Positions 26,068 to 35,595 of a DNA stretch of 64,000 nucleotides are shown here, piece by piece. The stretch lies in assembly GCF_900103835.1 (NCBI RefSeq), contig NZ_FNID01000005.1, positions 1 to 64,000 of the forward strand, given 5' to 3'. The notes under the pieces are model-generated. The model saw nothing but the letters and a program-made list of their open reading frames with translations. It was not told the origin of the DNA and did not search any database. The stretch's first letter is position 1; every line of letters begins with the position of its first letter. This DNA comes from Acetanaerobacterium elongatum. Lineage in GTDB: Bacteria > Bacillota > Clostridia > Oscillospirales > Ruminococcaceae. A program made the position numbers and the translations under genes.

Positions 26068-27771
26068 GTGTTTGCCGCAGTGCTGTGCGCTTTAAACTCA
26101 AAATACGTTCATTCCTCGTTGGCGCCATGGTGTTTGCTGGCGGGGGTGAAAGCGTATTGCCCTGCCGACATCCAAGCATGTGTGGTAGAGGGTACGATTA
26201 ACGAAGCCCTGACTGATATTTCGGCACGGATTGCTAAAAAGCAGCCCGCCGTGGTGGGGCTGAGCTGCTATATCTGGAATATTACACCCGTGCTCGAGCT
26301 TGTAAGAATCTTAAAGGCGGAGCTTCCGCAGGCGGTCATCGTTCTGGGAGGACCGGAGGTAAGCTATAACGCCGCGGAGGTACTTACAAACAATTCGCTG
26401 GTGGATTATATTGTTTCGGGCGAGGGGGAACGGCCTTTCGCGCTGCTGTTGAATGCGCTGTACCAGTCAACGCAAGTAAAATGTATCCCCGGCGTGTGCG
26501 GGAGAACGGAAAGCGGTGTTTACACCTCACAGCCCTATACCCCCGAGGATGAACCGCCCAGCCCTTACACCGAGGAATACTTTTCTGCCCTGAACGGGCG
26601 TATTGCCTACCTTGAAACCAGCCGCGGCTGCCCTTTTTCCTGCGCGTTCTGCCTTTCGGGGCGTTGCGGGGGCGTGCGCAGCTACCCGTTGGAGCGTGCA
26701 AAGAAGGAATTGCTCTGCCTTGCCGTAAGCGGCACACAAACCGTTAAGCTCGTAGACCGCACCTTTAATGCCAACCGCCCGCGTGCATTAGAGCTGTTCC
26801 GGTTCATTCTGCAAAACTATGGCAGGGCCATTCCACCTGGGGTATGCTTTCACTTTGAGGTGGCGGGTGACCTGCTGGATGATGAGACCATCACCCTGCT
26901 CGCCCAGGCACCTGCAGGAGCAATACAGCTTGAAATCGGCCTGCAGAGCTTTAACCCGCTAACGCTTGCCGCCATTCACCGCAAAACCGATATTACGCGG
27001 CTAACGCACAACCTTGCGCGGGTGATTGGGAACGGGAATATGCACATCCACCTTGACCTGATTGCCGGTCTCCCGTTTGAGGATTACGCGAGCTTTGCGC
27101 AGAGCTTTAATACTGCCTTTGCACTGCGCCCGAACATGCTTCAGCTAGGCTTTTTAAAGCTGCTGCACGGCGCCCCCATGCGAGAAAACCCACAGGAATA
27201 CCCTTGCAGCTACTCTGATAAGCCGCCCTACGAGGTAACCGAAACCCCGTGGCTTACCTCACGCGAGCTTGCGCAGCTGCATCAAATTGAGGATGCAGTA
27301 GAACGCCTTTATAACAGCGGACGGTTTAAACGAACGCTTAACTATCTGCTGGAGTGCCTTACATGTACTCCTTTTGAACTGTTTGAAAGGGTTGCGGAAT
27401 CTTCCGGCAAGCATATGGAAGAGCGTATCACGCTTGATGACTATACCGCTCTTGTTTATGAATACTTCAGCGGCCTGCCGAATATAGATAAAACCGTCCT
27501 GCGGGACAACATGGTATGTGACCGCCTTGCCACCAATGCCTCCGGTCGGCTGCCGCCTGTTTTATACCGCAAGGATGAGACCTTGAAACGCATATTTACT
27601 CAGATGAACGCCTGTGAGGAAACCCGCGCACCAAGCGGAGTGAAGCGCGGCATAGCGTGGCTCTATTCCAAGCATTGTGTAGTGTATGCCGATTACAGGC
27701 CGGAAACCAGAAAACCCGTAACAGGTGAATACCCCTTGCACTATTACTATCCCAAAATGGATATGGCGTAA
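26068..27771 (+). CDS. B12-binding domain radical SAM protein
   Basis: This 567-residue protein joins an N-terminal cobalamin-binding Rossmann domain (VVGLSCYIWNITPVLELVR, VLGGPEVSYNA, VSGEGE) to a radical SAM barrel with Cys188, Cys192 and Cys195 (RGCPFSCAFC). A helical DUF4080-like C-terminal region follows. The usual DxHxxG cobalamin ligand is not seen, as in many members of this branch. Substrate unknown. Translation starts at GTG 26068 with GGGGAGGTGG upstream. It is monocistronic. Confidence 0.88.
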   Translation: MFAAVLCALNSKYVHSSLAPWCLLAGVKAYCPADIQACVVEGTINEALTDISARIAKKQPAVVGLSCYIWNITPVLELVRILKAELPQAVIVLGGPEVSYNAAEVLTNNSLVDYIVSGEGERPFALLLNALYQSTQVKCIPGVCGRTESGVYTSQPYTPEDEPPSPYTEEYFSALNGRIAYLETSRGCPFSCAFCLSGRCGGVRSYPLERAKKELLCLAVSGTQTVKLVDRTFNANRPRALELFRFILQNYGRAIPPGVCFHFEVAGDLLDDETITLLAQAPAGAIQLEIGLQSFNPLTLAAIHRKTDITRLTHNLARVIGNGNMHIHLDLIAGLPFEDYASFAQSFNTAFALRPNMLQLGFLKLLHGAPMRENPQEYPCSYSDKPPYEVTETPWLTSRELAQLHQIEDAVERLYNSGRFKRTLNYLLECLTCTPFELFERVAESSGKHMEERITLDDYTALVYEYFSGLPNIDKTVLRDNMVCDRLATNASGRLPPVLYRKDETLKRIFTQMNACEETRAPSGVKRGIAWLYSKHCVVYADYRPETRKPVTGEYPLHYYYPKMDMA

Positions 27772-27878
27772 CGATGACTGCATACCCAGCACCGGTATGT
27801 GGCAAGATAAGACAGTTGAGTTTCTGTCCTTCTTACAACCGTAATTCTAAGGATTATAGATGAAAGGATTGTTTTACA

Positions 27879-28517
27879 TTGAGAAAACTGCTGCTATTTA
27901 TGCTGTGCATTGCCATACTATTAAATCTTACGGCCTGCAACCTTTTTGAGCGGAAGGCCTCAGCGGTATCCTCACAGAAAGCCAGCTCGGCTGTAAGCTC
28001 GTCGGTTCCCTCCAGCAGCGCCGCATCTGTGGTTTCTGTGCCCGAGGTAGTGGTGCAGGACGGCAAGGTAAAGGTTACCCTGCCCGCCTACCTGTTTAAC
28101 GGGAATGAGGATTTTCAGCTGGACGGTTTAGACAGGAAGGACATCACCAAAAACCCTGACGGCTCCTATACCATCATGCTGGATAAGGAGAAGTATGCCG
28201 AGCAGCTGAAGAAATACAAGGCGGATGTACAGGCAGCCTTTGACGAGGTAACCAAGAACTTCGGTTCGGTGAAGTCGATTAAGGCAAACGAGAATTTCAC
28301 CGAGCTTACCGTTACCGCCGACCGCGAGGCGTTTGAAAACAGCCTTGACGGCTTTGCTATCCTAGGTGTTGCCGTGGGTGCGCTCACCTATCAGGCCTTT
28401 ACCGGTACAAAGCAGGAGGATATGGACGTACTAATTAACGTAAAGGACGAGAAAACCGGCAAGGTGTTTTTCTCCAAGCACTATCCCGAGGCTTTCAGCG
28501 GAGGAAGCTCCAAGTAA
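27879..28517 (+). CDS. Hypothetical lipoprotein
   Basis: This 212-residue protein starts at TTG with AAAGGATT upstream. A lipoprotein signal (LLLFMLCIAILLNLTAC) ends in lipobox LTAC with Cys20. A Ser/Ala/Val linker precedes a compact domain that begins VTLPAYLF and resembles antigen-like clostridial lipoproteins (LPAxLFxG). A terminator follows. The function is unknown. Confidence 0.8.
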   Translation: MRKLLLFMLCIAILLNLTACNLFERKASAVSSQKASSAVSSSVPSSSAASVVSVPEVVVQDGKVKVTLPAYLFNGNEDFQLDGLDRKDITKNPDGSYTIMLDKEKYAEQLKKYKADVQAAFDEVTKNFGSVKSIKANENFTELTVTADREAFENSLDGFAILGVAVGALTYQAFTGTKQEDMDVLINVKDEKTGKVFFSKHYPEAFSGGSSK

Positions 28518-28537
28518 AATTCATCTTTGCAACAAAC

Positions 28538-28563
28538 ACAGAGGCGCCGAAAGGTGCCTCTGT
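28538..28563 (+). terminator. Rho-independent terminator
   Basis: An 11-bp stem with a GAAA tetraloop (28538-28548 with 28553-28563) is followed by TGTTCTT, ending the lipoprotein gene. Confidence 0.8.
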
Positions 28564-28592
28564 TCTTATACTTATGAGAGATTGGAATTAGC

Positions 28593-28648
28593 TTAAAGAA
28601 ATCTTAAAGATTTACCCCCTTGGTTTTTAATAAGATTTTTCTTACAAT
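28593..28648 (+). promoter_or_regulatory. Promoter with response-regulator-like direct repeat
   Basis: TTGGTT (28620-28625), a 17-bp spacer and TACAAT (28643-28648) make a promoter. Just upstream lie direct repeats TTAAAGA at 28593-28599 and 28604-28610, eleven bases apart, the spacing used by OmpR/PhoB regulators. Autoregulation is likely. Confidence 0.6.
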
Positions 28649-28741
28649 AGAACTCATAAGGTTTCTCTGCAGAGAACTTTACATAGCGCAGCGCTTCTAA
28701 CCCCGAAGGCAATAACAGGACTGAAAGGACTTGATTTTAAA

Positions 28742-29437
28742 GTGTATAACATCCTGGTTTGTGACGACGAGCGTGATATTGTTTCGGCACTCAAAATCTA
28801 CCTTTCGGCGGAAGGCTATAATCCCGTGGCAGCCGGAAACGGCAGAGAAGCGCTGCGTATCTTGGAAAACACTGAAATCCACTTAATTCTGATGGACATT
28901 ATGATGCCGGAGCTCGATGGCATTGCAGCTACGGCCCGCCTGCGTGAGAGCAGCAATATCCCCGTAATCCTGCTTACAGCTAAAAGCGAGGATACCGACA
29001 AGGTGTTGGGGCTGAATATCGGCGCGGACGATTACATCACCAAGCCGTTTAACCCTGTGGAGCTGCTTGCCCGCGTGAAGGCGCAGCTGAGGCGGTATAC
29101 CCATCTGGGCGGCATGGTGAAAAGCGAGGATGTGCTGTGTGTGGGCGGCATCCGGCTAAACGACAGGGAAAAACTGGTTACGCTGGATGACGAGCCCGTA
29201 ACGCTTACCCCCACCGAGTATGAAATATTAAAATTCCTGATGGGAACCCCCGGGCAGGTGTTTTCCTCCGCGCAGATCTACCAGCGGGTGTGGAACGACA
29301 GCGCCTATAAGGCGGAGGGCGCGGTCGCGGTACATATCAGGCACCTGCGCGAAAAACTGGAGATAAACCCCGCCGAGCCCCGATACCTGAAGGTGGTGTG
29401 GGGGCAGGGATACAAGCTGGAGCGCAACCCAAAATGA
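28742..29437 (+). CDS. OmpR-family response regulator
   Basis: The 231-residue protein has a receiver domain with Asp8/Asp9 and phosphoacceptor Asp52 (ILMDIMMPELDG), Thr/Lys switch residues, and a C-terminal winged helix (TLTPTEYEILKFLM, GAVAVHIRHLREKLE). It starts at GTG with AAAGGA upstream. The sensor kinase gene follows after 31 bases, so the two form a two-component operon with a lipoprotein gene. Confidence 0.95.
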   Translation: MYNILVCDDERDIVSALKIYLSAEGYNPVAAGNGREALRILENTEIHLILMDIMMPELDGIAATARLRESSNIPVILLTAKSEDTDKVLGLNIGADDYITKPFNPVELLARVKAQLRRYTHLGGMVKSEDVLCVGGIRLNDREKLVTLDDEPVTLTPTEYEILKFLMGTPGQVFSSAQIYQRVWNDSAYKAEGAVAVHIRHLREKLEINPAEPRYLKVVWGQGYKLERNPK

Positions 29438-29468
29438 AAACAGACAATTTGAAAGGGATGACATCCAT

Positions 29469-31355
29469 ATGAAAATGAAAAACAGCCTGATTGCGAAAAC
29501 AACCGCATTTATTCTGTTTATAGTTATGCTGATTACCGCCGCCGCGCTGGCCTACTGCATTGTGGATATGGCGCAGGCAGGCTACTACGACATTACCGGC
29601 TACAGCTTTTACGATACACCCGCCTGCTATTCCATTACCGAGGATTACGCCAACAGCGCCTTCTACGGTTATTATATGCGTAAGATCAAGCCAAACCCCA
29701 GCGCACAGGAGCTGGCGATTATCAAAGAGTTTGAGGCTCAGTTTTCACCCTCAAAAAGCAACTTCAGCTTTACGGTTCTGGACGAAAACAACAAGGAACT
29801 GTATACCAACTTTACCAGTGAAAGCTTTGGTATGCAGAATACCTTCCGTTTCGGCGATTATGTTGTGAATGCCTTTGTGCGCAGCCCCATTACGGCGCAG
29901 GACAACTATTTTCAGCCCTACAAGACGTTTAACTGGTTTTATCGTATGCGTTACGCACTGATAGCGTTTGCGGCTTTTGCGGGCATTGCGGCTATTGTGA
30001 TGATCATTTTTCTGCTTAATGCTTCGGGCCACCGCAAGGGGCAAGATGAGATCGTGCTGAACGTACTGGACAAAATCCCCCTTGACCTTTACGTCTTTGG
30101 TGTTGCAGTGCTGGCATATGGTTTACTGAACATTAACATCAATGTATGGTTTACCCTTTCTGCCTACCAGCAGTACTTTTTTCAGGGGGCACTGGGTATC
30201 GCGGCCTTACTGCTGGCTCTGGCGCTGCTGCTCACCCTTTCCACGCGTTTGAAGGCAGGCGGCCGGTGGTGGCAAAACACCGTATTGTATAGGGTGCTGG
30301 TTCCTGTTTGCCGTGGGCTTCGTACAGGGGGTAGGGCCTTGCTCACGTTGTTTGGAAACCTCCCTCTTATTTGGAAAACAGCGGTTGGGTTTATAGTATA
30401 TCTGTTTATTAATGCTTTATGGCTTGTAGCGTGTTATAAAACTTACGGGCATCCTATACCGGTCTTAATCCTGTTTCTATACAATATTGTCATGCTGGCT
30501 GGGGTATGCTATATTGCCCTGATTCTGCAACGGCTTAAAAAGGGCGGCGAGGTGATTGCAAGCGGCGATTACAGCCATAAAATTGATACCTCAAGGCTGT
30601 ACTGGGACTTTAAAACCCACGCCGTAACCTTGAATAACATCAGCAGCGGTATGACCGCGGCAGTGGAGGAGCGTTTAAAGAGCGAGCGTTTTAAGACCGA
30701 GTTGATTACCAATGTATCGCACGATATCAAAACCCCGCTTACCTCGATTGTAAACTATGTAGACCTTCTAAAGAAGGAACCTGCCGCAAGTGAAAATGCC
30801 AAGGAGTATCTGGAGGTGCTTGATCGACAATCCGCACGGCTGAAGAAGTTGATTGAGGATTTAGTGGAAGCCTCCAAGGCCTCTACCGGAAATATCCCGG
30901 TAAACGCAGGAAAGACCGATATCGTGGAGCTTATAAACCAATCTGCCGGAGAATATGCCGAACGCTTTGCACAAACCGGGCTGGAAGCGGTCATCAAGGC
31001 GCCGCAGGGCAGTGTTTTCATCTTTGCCGACGGCAGGCTGTTGTGGCGGGTTTTCGATAACCTGTTAAACAATATCTGCAAATACTCTATGCCCAACACC
31101 CGCATATATCTGGACATCGGCGATGATGAAAAGCGTGTAACGGTTACCCTTAAGAACATCTCAAGATACCCGCTCAATATCAGCACCGACGAGCTGTTGG
31201 AACGCTTTGTGCGCGGCGACAGTGCCAGAACCACTGAGGGAAGCGGGCTTGGGCTTTCCATAGCCAAAAGCTTAACCGAGCTGCAAAACGGCAGCTTTGA
31301 CCTTTCGGTGGATGGAGATTTATTTAAGGTAATCATCAGCTTTAATTGTCTTTAG
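29469..31355 (+). CDS. Sensor histidine kinase
   Basis: The 628-residue membrane kinase has an N-terminal helix and an extracytoplasmic sensor of ~130 residues. A second helix and further helices (about 170-360) follow, then a HAMP-like linker and HisKA with phosphoacceptor His418 (NVSHDIKTPLTS). The C-terminal ATPase has NNICKY and GSGLGLSIAKSL. The five-to-six-helix middle section is larger than usual. Its partner is the response regulator just upstream. The signal is unknown; cell-envelope stress is plausible. Confidence 0.93.
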   Translation: MKMKNSLIAKTTAFILFIVMLITAAALAYCIVDMAQAGYYDITGYSFYDTPACYSITEDYANSAFYGYYMRKIKPNPSAQELAIIKEFEAQFSPSKSNFSFTVLDENNKELYTNFTSESFGMQNTFRFGDYVVNAFVRSPITAQDNYFQPYKTFNWFYRMRYALIAFAAFAGIAAIVMIIFLLNASGHRKGQDEIVLNVLDKIPLDLYVFGVAVLAYGLLNININVWFTLSAYQQYFFQGALGIAALLLALALLLTLSTRLKAGGRWWQNTVLYRVLVPVCRGLRTGGRALLTLFGNLPLIWKTAVGFIVYLFINALWLVACYKTYGHPIPVLILFLYNIVMLAGVCYIALILQRLKKGGEVIASGDYSHKIDTSRLYWDFKTHAVTLNNISSGMTAAVEERLKSERFKTELITNVSHDIKTPLTSIVNYVDLLKKEPAASENAKEYLEVLDRQSARLKKLIEDLVEASKASTGNIPVNAGKTDIVELINQSAGEYAERFAQTGLEAVIKAPQGSVFIFADGRLLWRVFDNLLNNICKYSMPNTRIYLDIGDDEKRVTVTLKNISRYPLNISTDELLERFVRGDSARTTEGSGLGLSIAKSLTELQNGSFDLSVDGDLFKVIISFNCL

Positions 31356-31384
31356 AATATTTTTACAGGGGGGGATTTGAAACC

Positions 31385-31822
31385 ATGCGGAAGAAAAGGC
31401 GGAACCTGCTTATAATTATTGGCTGCTGCTTTGCAATACTTTTAACCGGGTGCGCATCAATCCACACCAATACTACTTCCATTCAGATGAGCTATTCGGG
31501 GTTTGATGGAACTAAAACCAAGGATATCTGCCTGAATTTCGACGAAAATCAGTTGAAAATCAGCGGCAGCATCACGATGTCAGACGGCAAGGTAAGGCTT
31601 TATGTAAGCGTTAAAGATACAGGTGAAGAGCTGTATTCTCAAGAATATTCGGTTGGTTACAACGGGAAGGTTAATATTGACATTGGAAATCTTCAAGAGA
31701 ATAAAGCTTTAGTATTAGGGCTGGATGCTACTAATGCAAAGGATTTAAAATTGGATTTGATCGCTAAGCAGACATTAATTCGCGACCCTGAAAAGCCTTC
31801 ATGTCATGAGGTGCATTGGTAA
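31385..31822 (+). CDS. Small lipoprotein of the two-component operon
   Basis: The 145-residue protein has a basic start (MRKKRRNLLIIIGCCFAILL) and lipobox LTGC. A beta-rich domain follows (KVRLYVSVKDTGEELYSQEYSV). ATG 31385 follows a G-rich ribosome site and starts 29 bases after the kinase stop, so it belongs to that operon. It may modulate or be the target of the sensor kinase; the function is unknown. Confidence 0.8.
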   Translation: MRKKRRNLLIIIGCCFAILLTGCASIHTNTTSIQMSYSGFDGTKTKDICLNFDENQLKISGSITMSDGKVRLYVSVKDTGEELYSQEYSVGYNGKVNIDIGNLQENKALVLGLDATNAKDLKLDLIAKQTLIRDPEKPSCHEVHW

Positions 31823-31859
31823 TGGTAATAAAATGAGACTGTTTCTGTATTCAAATGAT

Positions 31860-31882
31860 AACCCCCGCCGATGGCGGGGGTT
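31860..31882. terminator. Bidirectional terminator
   Basis: A perfect 10-bp GC-rich stem (31860-31869 with 31873-31882) with a 3-nt loop lies between convergent genes. Confidence 0.75.
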
Positions 31883-31886
31883 AATT

Positions 31887-32747
31887 CTATTTGCGCTGGT
31901 CGTCATTTTCATGCTTTTTGATAAACCATTCTATCAGGCTGCGGGAGACACTGATGGGGTTGGGAATATTCAGGCTTCGGAGCTCCTCTACAGTATACCA
32001 CCCCGCCGTTTCGATCTCCTGCCCATCCACCTGAATCTCTCCGCCCGCATACTCCGCGGTAAAGGCAATCATGAGCGAATCGGTATAGGGCCACGGCTGG
32101 CTGCCGAAATAGCGGATGTTCTTAGCTTCGATCTGAACCTCCTCGCGCAGCTCACGCCTTACACAATCCTCCAGCGTTTCGCCCGGCTCTACATAGCCGG
32201 AGATAACGCTGTATATATTGTTTGAAAAATACGCCGCGTGCGCAAGCAGCAGGGAGTTCCCCCGCTCTACCGCAACGATAATCGCAGGGGAAAGCTTGGG
32301 GTAAACCACTGCGCCGCAGTTAGGGCACAACTTTGCCCTTTCATCAGTTTTATCCCCGGTTTTGCTGCCGCACCGCCCGCAGAAGCGGTTGGCGTTATGC
32401 CAGTTTAGAATCTGCAGCGCACGCCCGGCCAGCAGAAATACCCCGTCCTCCATACAGCCAAATAACGCGCGTAGAGTTTCCAGCGCTGCTTCGGGCGGCA
32501 GGTTATCGTTATTATCCAGTTCCGCCGCAAAGCAGGCGCTGCCGTCGAGCGTACCGAGATACAGCGGCTGCGGCAACGATATGCCCCACTGCTGAAGCTG
32601 CAGGGCGGTTGGAATTTTAGCATGGCTGTTCTCACCGTAAACCAGCAGCTTATCCCCCACAAACAAAAAATATATGGCACTCTCATCTGTCTGTGTTTCC
32701 GGGGTAACACCGGGTTGATAGCGTGTATAGATACTTTCGTGAATCAT
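31887..32747 (-). CDS. nudC: NAD(H) pyrophosphatase / NADH-cap decapping enzyme
   Basis: The 286-residue Nudix hydrolase splits NADH (or NAD-capped RNA) into NMN and AMP. A four-Cys zinc ribbon (CGRCG, CPNCG) precedes the Nudix box (GYVEPGETLEDCVRRELREE). The diagnostic SQPWPYTDSLM motif of the NudC family follows. An N-terminal domain of ~130 residues is typical. An extended -10 (TGCTATAAT) lies about 70 bases upstream on the minus strand. It is monocistronic. Confidence 0.95.
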   Translation of the reverse strand: MIHESIYTRYQPGVTPETQTDESAIYFLFVGDKLLVYGENSHAKIPTALQLQQWGISLPQPLYLGTLDGSACFAAELDNNDNLPPEAALETLRALFGCMEDGVFLLAGRALQILNWHNANRFCGRCGSKTGDKTDERAKLCPNCGAVVYPKLSPAIIVAVERGNSLLLAHAAYFSNNIYSVISGYVEPGETLEDCVRRELREEVQIEAKNIRYFGSQPWPYTDSLMIAFTAEYAGGEIQVDGQEIETAGWYTVEELRSLNIPNPISVSRSLIEWFIKKHENDDQRK

Positions 32748-33032
32748 ACCTTCGTCTGCCTCTCGTGACTGTGAATTATACCCGTAAAGTTTGCAGATAA
32801 TTGTTATCGGTTATTATAGCATAATAAACTTTAGGATACACAATTCTTATTAAAAATTTCGTCTGATACAATTCTGGTTCAGGTTGCAGCTTGTATTGTT
32901 TAAACCGTTTGGGGAAACAATAAAACACGTTACAATGATGCCTGTGGTTTTACCCGAGGCTTCTTTTTAAATAAAGAAAAGCATTAAGGGTTTAGAATAT
33001 TGCTTTTAACCTGCAGGAGGGGGTAAACGGAT

Positions 33033-33590
33033 ATGGCTCACCATAATTTTGTTTTATTGCTGGTAATGGTCTATACCCTGCTTGAATTGCTGAGCATCGT
33101 TTTGCTTGCCCGTAAGAGAAGGTTAAAATATACTGCCGAATCCGTCTTGGTTTATGCCGCTTTTGCGATTTTTCTATTTTTTGAATATACAGGTGTATTT
33201 CACACCAGAGAATTTATCCTGATTTTTGTAATCGCAACGGTAGTTTTGCATACGTTAGTCGGCGAGGCACTTGATATCTACCATAAATCAAAGGTTTTCG
33301 ATTTTTGGCTGCATCTGCTTGGGGTCTTCTCATTTGCAATGTTTATCTATTCTATCATTAATAACGTTTTAAAACCAGCAGCACTTCCCGGCTTATACAT
33401 TGCAATTTATATAACGGCTTTAGGCACGGCTCTCGGTGCCCTGTTTGAGATATATGAGTTTGTAGGTGATATTACCAGCAAAAGCCCGCTCCCCAGCCAG
33501 CACGGGCTAAGGGATACCGACACCGACTTAATTGCCAATACCATCGGTGCGATACTGGCGGGAATCACTTCCCTATTCATAGCGCTGTAA
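33033..33590 (+). CDS. DUF2238/YjdF-like membrane protein
   Basis: The 185-residue protein has five to six membrane helices. Its signature is GALFEIYEFVGDITSK with QHGLRDTDTDLIANTIGA, matching the E-x-x-E / D-T-x-x-D-L-x-x-N/D-x-x-G-A pattern I recall from DUF2238 proteins. The acidic residues lie at helix ends. The function is not established. It has GGAGGGGG upstream. Confidence 0.75.
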   Translation: MAHHNFVLLLVMVYTLLELLSIVLLARKRRLKYTAESVLVYAAFAIFLFFEYTGVFHTREFILIFVIATVVLHTLVGEALDIYHKSKVFDFWLHLLGVFSFAMFIYSIINNVLKPAALPGLYIAIYITALGTALGALFEIYEFVGDITSKSPLPSQHGLRDTDTDLIANTIGAILAGITSLFIAL

Positions 33591-33612
33591 CTGCTCATTA
33601 TTCTTTGCAGGG

Positions 33613-35088
33613 TTACAGGTTTATAAGCATACCATCCCGCATCACCGAAAGCGGGCCGTGGCCGCCGCAGACGACACAGGGCTTATTGCTAATGCGGGAG
33701 ATCTCCTCTATCAGCGCGATAACCTGCTTTCGCATAGCAGTTGCTTTAGCTGAATCCACATTCACGCTTTTCATTAAAAACGGAGCGAGAGAGTTAAACT
33801 CGGCGCGCTCCTTTGAAAAGCCGCCGATGTTCACCAGCAGGTCTCCGGTAAAAACCAAGCCTGCCATTGCACAGGCATATACCATCTCCCCGCGCAGATG
33901 CCCGCCGCTGCCCTCGTATACCGTAAACTCATAATTGCCTATCTTAACAGTACCTATCCGCAGCAGATTTTCGTGCTCCTCGGGGGTGCCTGTGTCAAGC
34001 ACCTCCAGCTTTGTGATATCCGGCGGTGTATAGCCCGAGATAATCTGGCTGATACGGCTGTAGCCGAGATGCAGCTCGGTTTTCTCGCGGTCATCGGGCA
34101 GTCCCTCAATCTGCCGCTGAAAGCTCTCGCAGCTTTTGCGGTTAACAATGATGCGCACATCTTCTAAACTTGCCAGCAGGCCGCAATGGTCCACATCCGC
34201 ATGGGTAATCAGCAGCCTTTTGCTTAGTGTATTCCAATCGGGGAACAACTGTTGGAGTTCCTTTAAAGATTCTTGAGCATACGCAGCATAGCCGGTATCA
34301 ATCAGCACCAGTTCCGTAGGGGTTTTTAGAACATAGGTGTTGCTGCCGCAGGGAGGCTGTATACTGTAAACTGTTAAGTCGTCACCCGCCGAAAGAGTTT
34401 GTATGTCTGTTTTATAGCTTTCCCCGCGGTAACTGCTCACAAAATGTGCAAACCTTCGGATATACGCAAACACCTTGCCCGCATTCTCGCCGCCGGTTTG
34501 TAATGCCTGCAGAATACGGTTAGACTCGGTAATAAACGATATCGTCTGCGCGTTATTGAGGTTGAGCAGTGTTTTCATCTCGTTTGCAAGACGGATATAA
34601 AACACCGTATTATCGAGGTTTTCTTCCGAACTGTCACACTCCACAATATCAACAGGGTATATCCCGCTGATTTCATCAAGCAGGGTTTTAATGATGCGCG
34701 GATCTTCTATCAGCAGGCCAAGCCTGAAATACTGGCAGGGCTCGCCCTCAGCACAGGAATTAAGGTAAGAGATGTTGATATTGCTGCGGTTTAACACCTC
34801 CAGCACGGGCAGTACGGCACCGGGCTGATCGGGTATTTTTACCGCAATTTGTATCACCCGGGTTTCCACCAGCCCACTGTGGATGTATCCGATATCTGCA
34901 AGACTCTGCTCTATTTTACATAAGCTCTCTTCCGCAGCCTCAACCTCCAGAAACAGCATATGCAGGTCTACGGCCTTGTTATAGCTTACACGGATGATGT
35001 TCCCTTGATGTTTGGCTACAATCCGGGATGCCTGCAGGAAGGCTCCGGCCTTATCCGGCAGGCTGGTAACAAACGATTTCTTGGGCAT
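33613..35088 (-). CDS. ACT-ACT-metallo-beta-lactamase fusion protein
   Basis: The ~491-residue cytosolic protein begins with two ACT domains (SLPDKAGAFLQASRIVAKHQG; then KIPDQPGAVLPVLEVLNRSNI). A linker and a metallo-beta-lactamase domain follow, with LIDTGY, THADVDHCG, GGHLRGE, FTGDLLVN and CGGHGP. ACT domains bind amino acids, so the hydrolase is probably amino-acid regulated. Substrate is unknown; thiol-ester or glyoxalase-like activity is possible. ATG 35088 or GTG 35094 could start. It is monocistronic. Confidence 0.85.
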   Translation of the reverse strand: MPKKSFVTSLPDKAGAFLQASRIVAKHQGNIIRVSYNKAVDLHMLFLEVEAAEESLCKIEQSLADIGYIHSGLVETRVIQIAVKIPDQPGAVLPVLEVLNRSNINISYLNSCAEGEPCQYFRLGLLIEDPRIIKTLLDEISGIYPVDIVECDSSEENLDNTVFYIRLANEMKTLLNLNNAQTISFITESNRILQALQTGGENAGKVFAYIRRFAHFVSSYRGESYKTDIQTLSAGDDLTVYSIQPPCGSNTYVLKTPTELVLIDTGYAAYAQESLKELQQLFPDWNTLSKRLLITHADVDHCGLLASLEDVRIIVNRKSCESFQRQIEGLPDDREKTELHLGYSRISQIISGYTPPDITKLEVLDTGTPEEHENLLRIGTVKIGNYEFTVYEGSGGHLRGEMVYACAMAGLVFTGDLLVNIGGFSKERAEFNSLAPFLMKSVNVDSAKATAMRKQVIALIEEISRISNKPCVVCGGHGPLSVMRDGMLINL

Positions 35089-35312
35089 GAGCACCTTCAG
35101 CCTTTCACTATAATTCTACTCTTATTATACATCAGCAGAGTAAAATATACAAAAGGTATACCGGATACAATCCTATCAACTGCCTGAGCAACTGTTGTAT
35201 AATATTTGGCCCAAGGCCAATAATTAATACCAAAGCAGGATAAACAGGCCTTTACTCGACTTGCCCGGTACCCCATATCCCCGAATACTCCAAGAAAGGA
35301 ACGATAGCTTTT

Positions 35313-35531
35313 ATGCCGCGTGGAATAAGAAGAACCGCGAAAAGCATTGATGAGCAGATTGCCGAGATTCAGATGAAGATTCAAACCTGTCAATCCAAGA
35401 TTACCAAGCTGAATGCGGAACAAAAGTCGCTGCTGGCTTCTAAGGAAAAAGCCGAGATGGATGAGCTTTACCAGTTTGTAAAAAAGTCCGGCAAAACCCC
35501 GACGGAGCTGCTTTCGCAACTAACCCATTAA
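35313..35531 (+). CDS. Small coiled-coil protein
   Basis: This 72-residue basic protein has a heptad-like helix (IDEQIAEIQMKIQTCQSKI) followed by a short segment (LYQFVKKSGKTPTELLSQL) that resembles the tail of small mobilisation or H-NS-like proteins. AAAGGA lies upstream and a strong terminator follows, supporting a real gene. The function is unknown. Confidence 0.7.
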   Translation: MPRGIRRTAKSIDEQIAEIQMKIQTCQSKITKLNAEQKSLLASKEKAEMDELYQFVKKSGKTPTELLSQLTH

Positions 35532-35547
35532 CATAACCTCTAATACA

Positions 35548-35579
35548 CTAACACCCGGCGCTTTTGCACCGGGTGTTAG
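35548..35579. terminator. Bidirectional terminator
   Basis: An 11-bp perfect stem (35548-35558 with 35569-35579) lies between convergent genes. Confidence 0.8.
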
Positions 35580-35595
35580 TGTTCTATTGAGCAGT

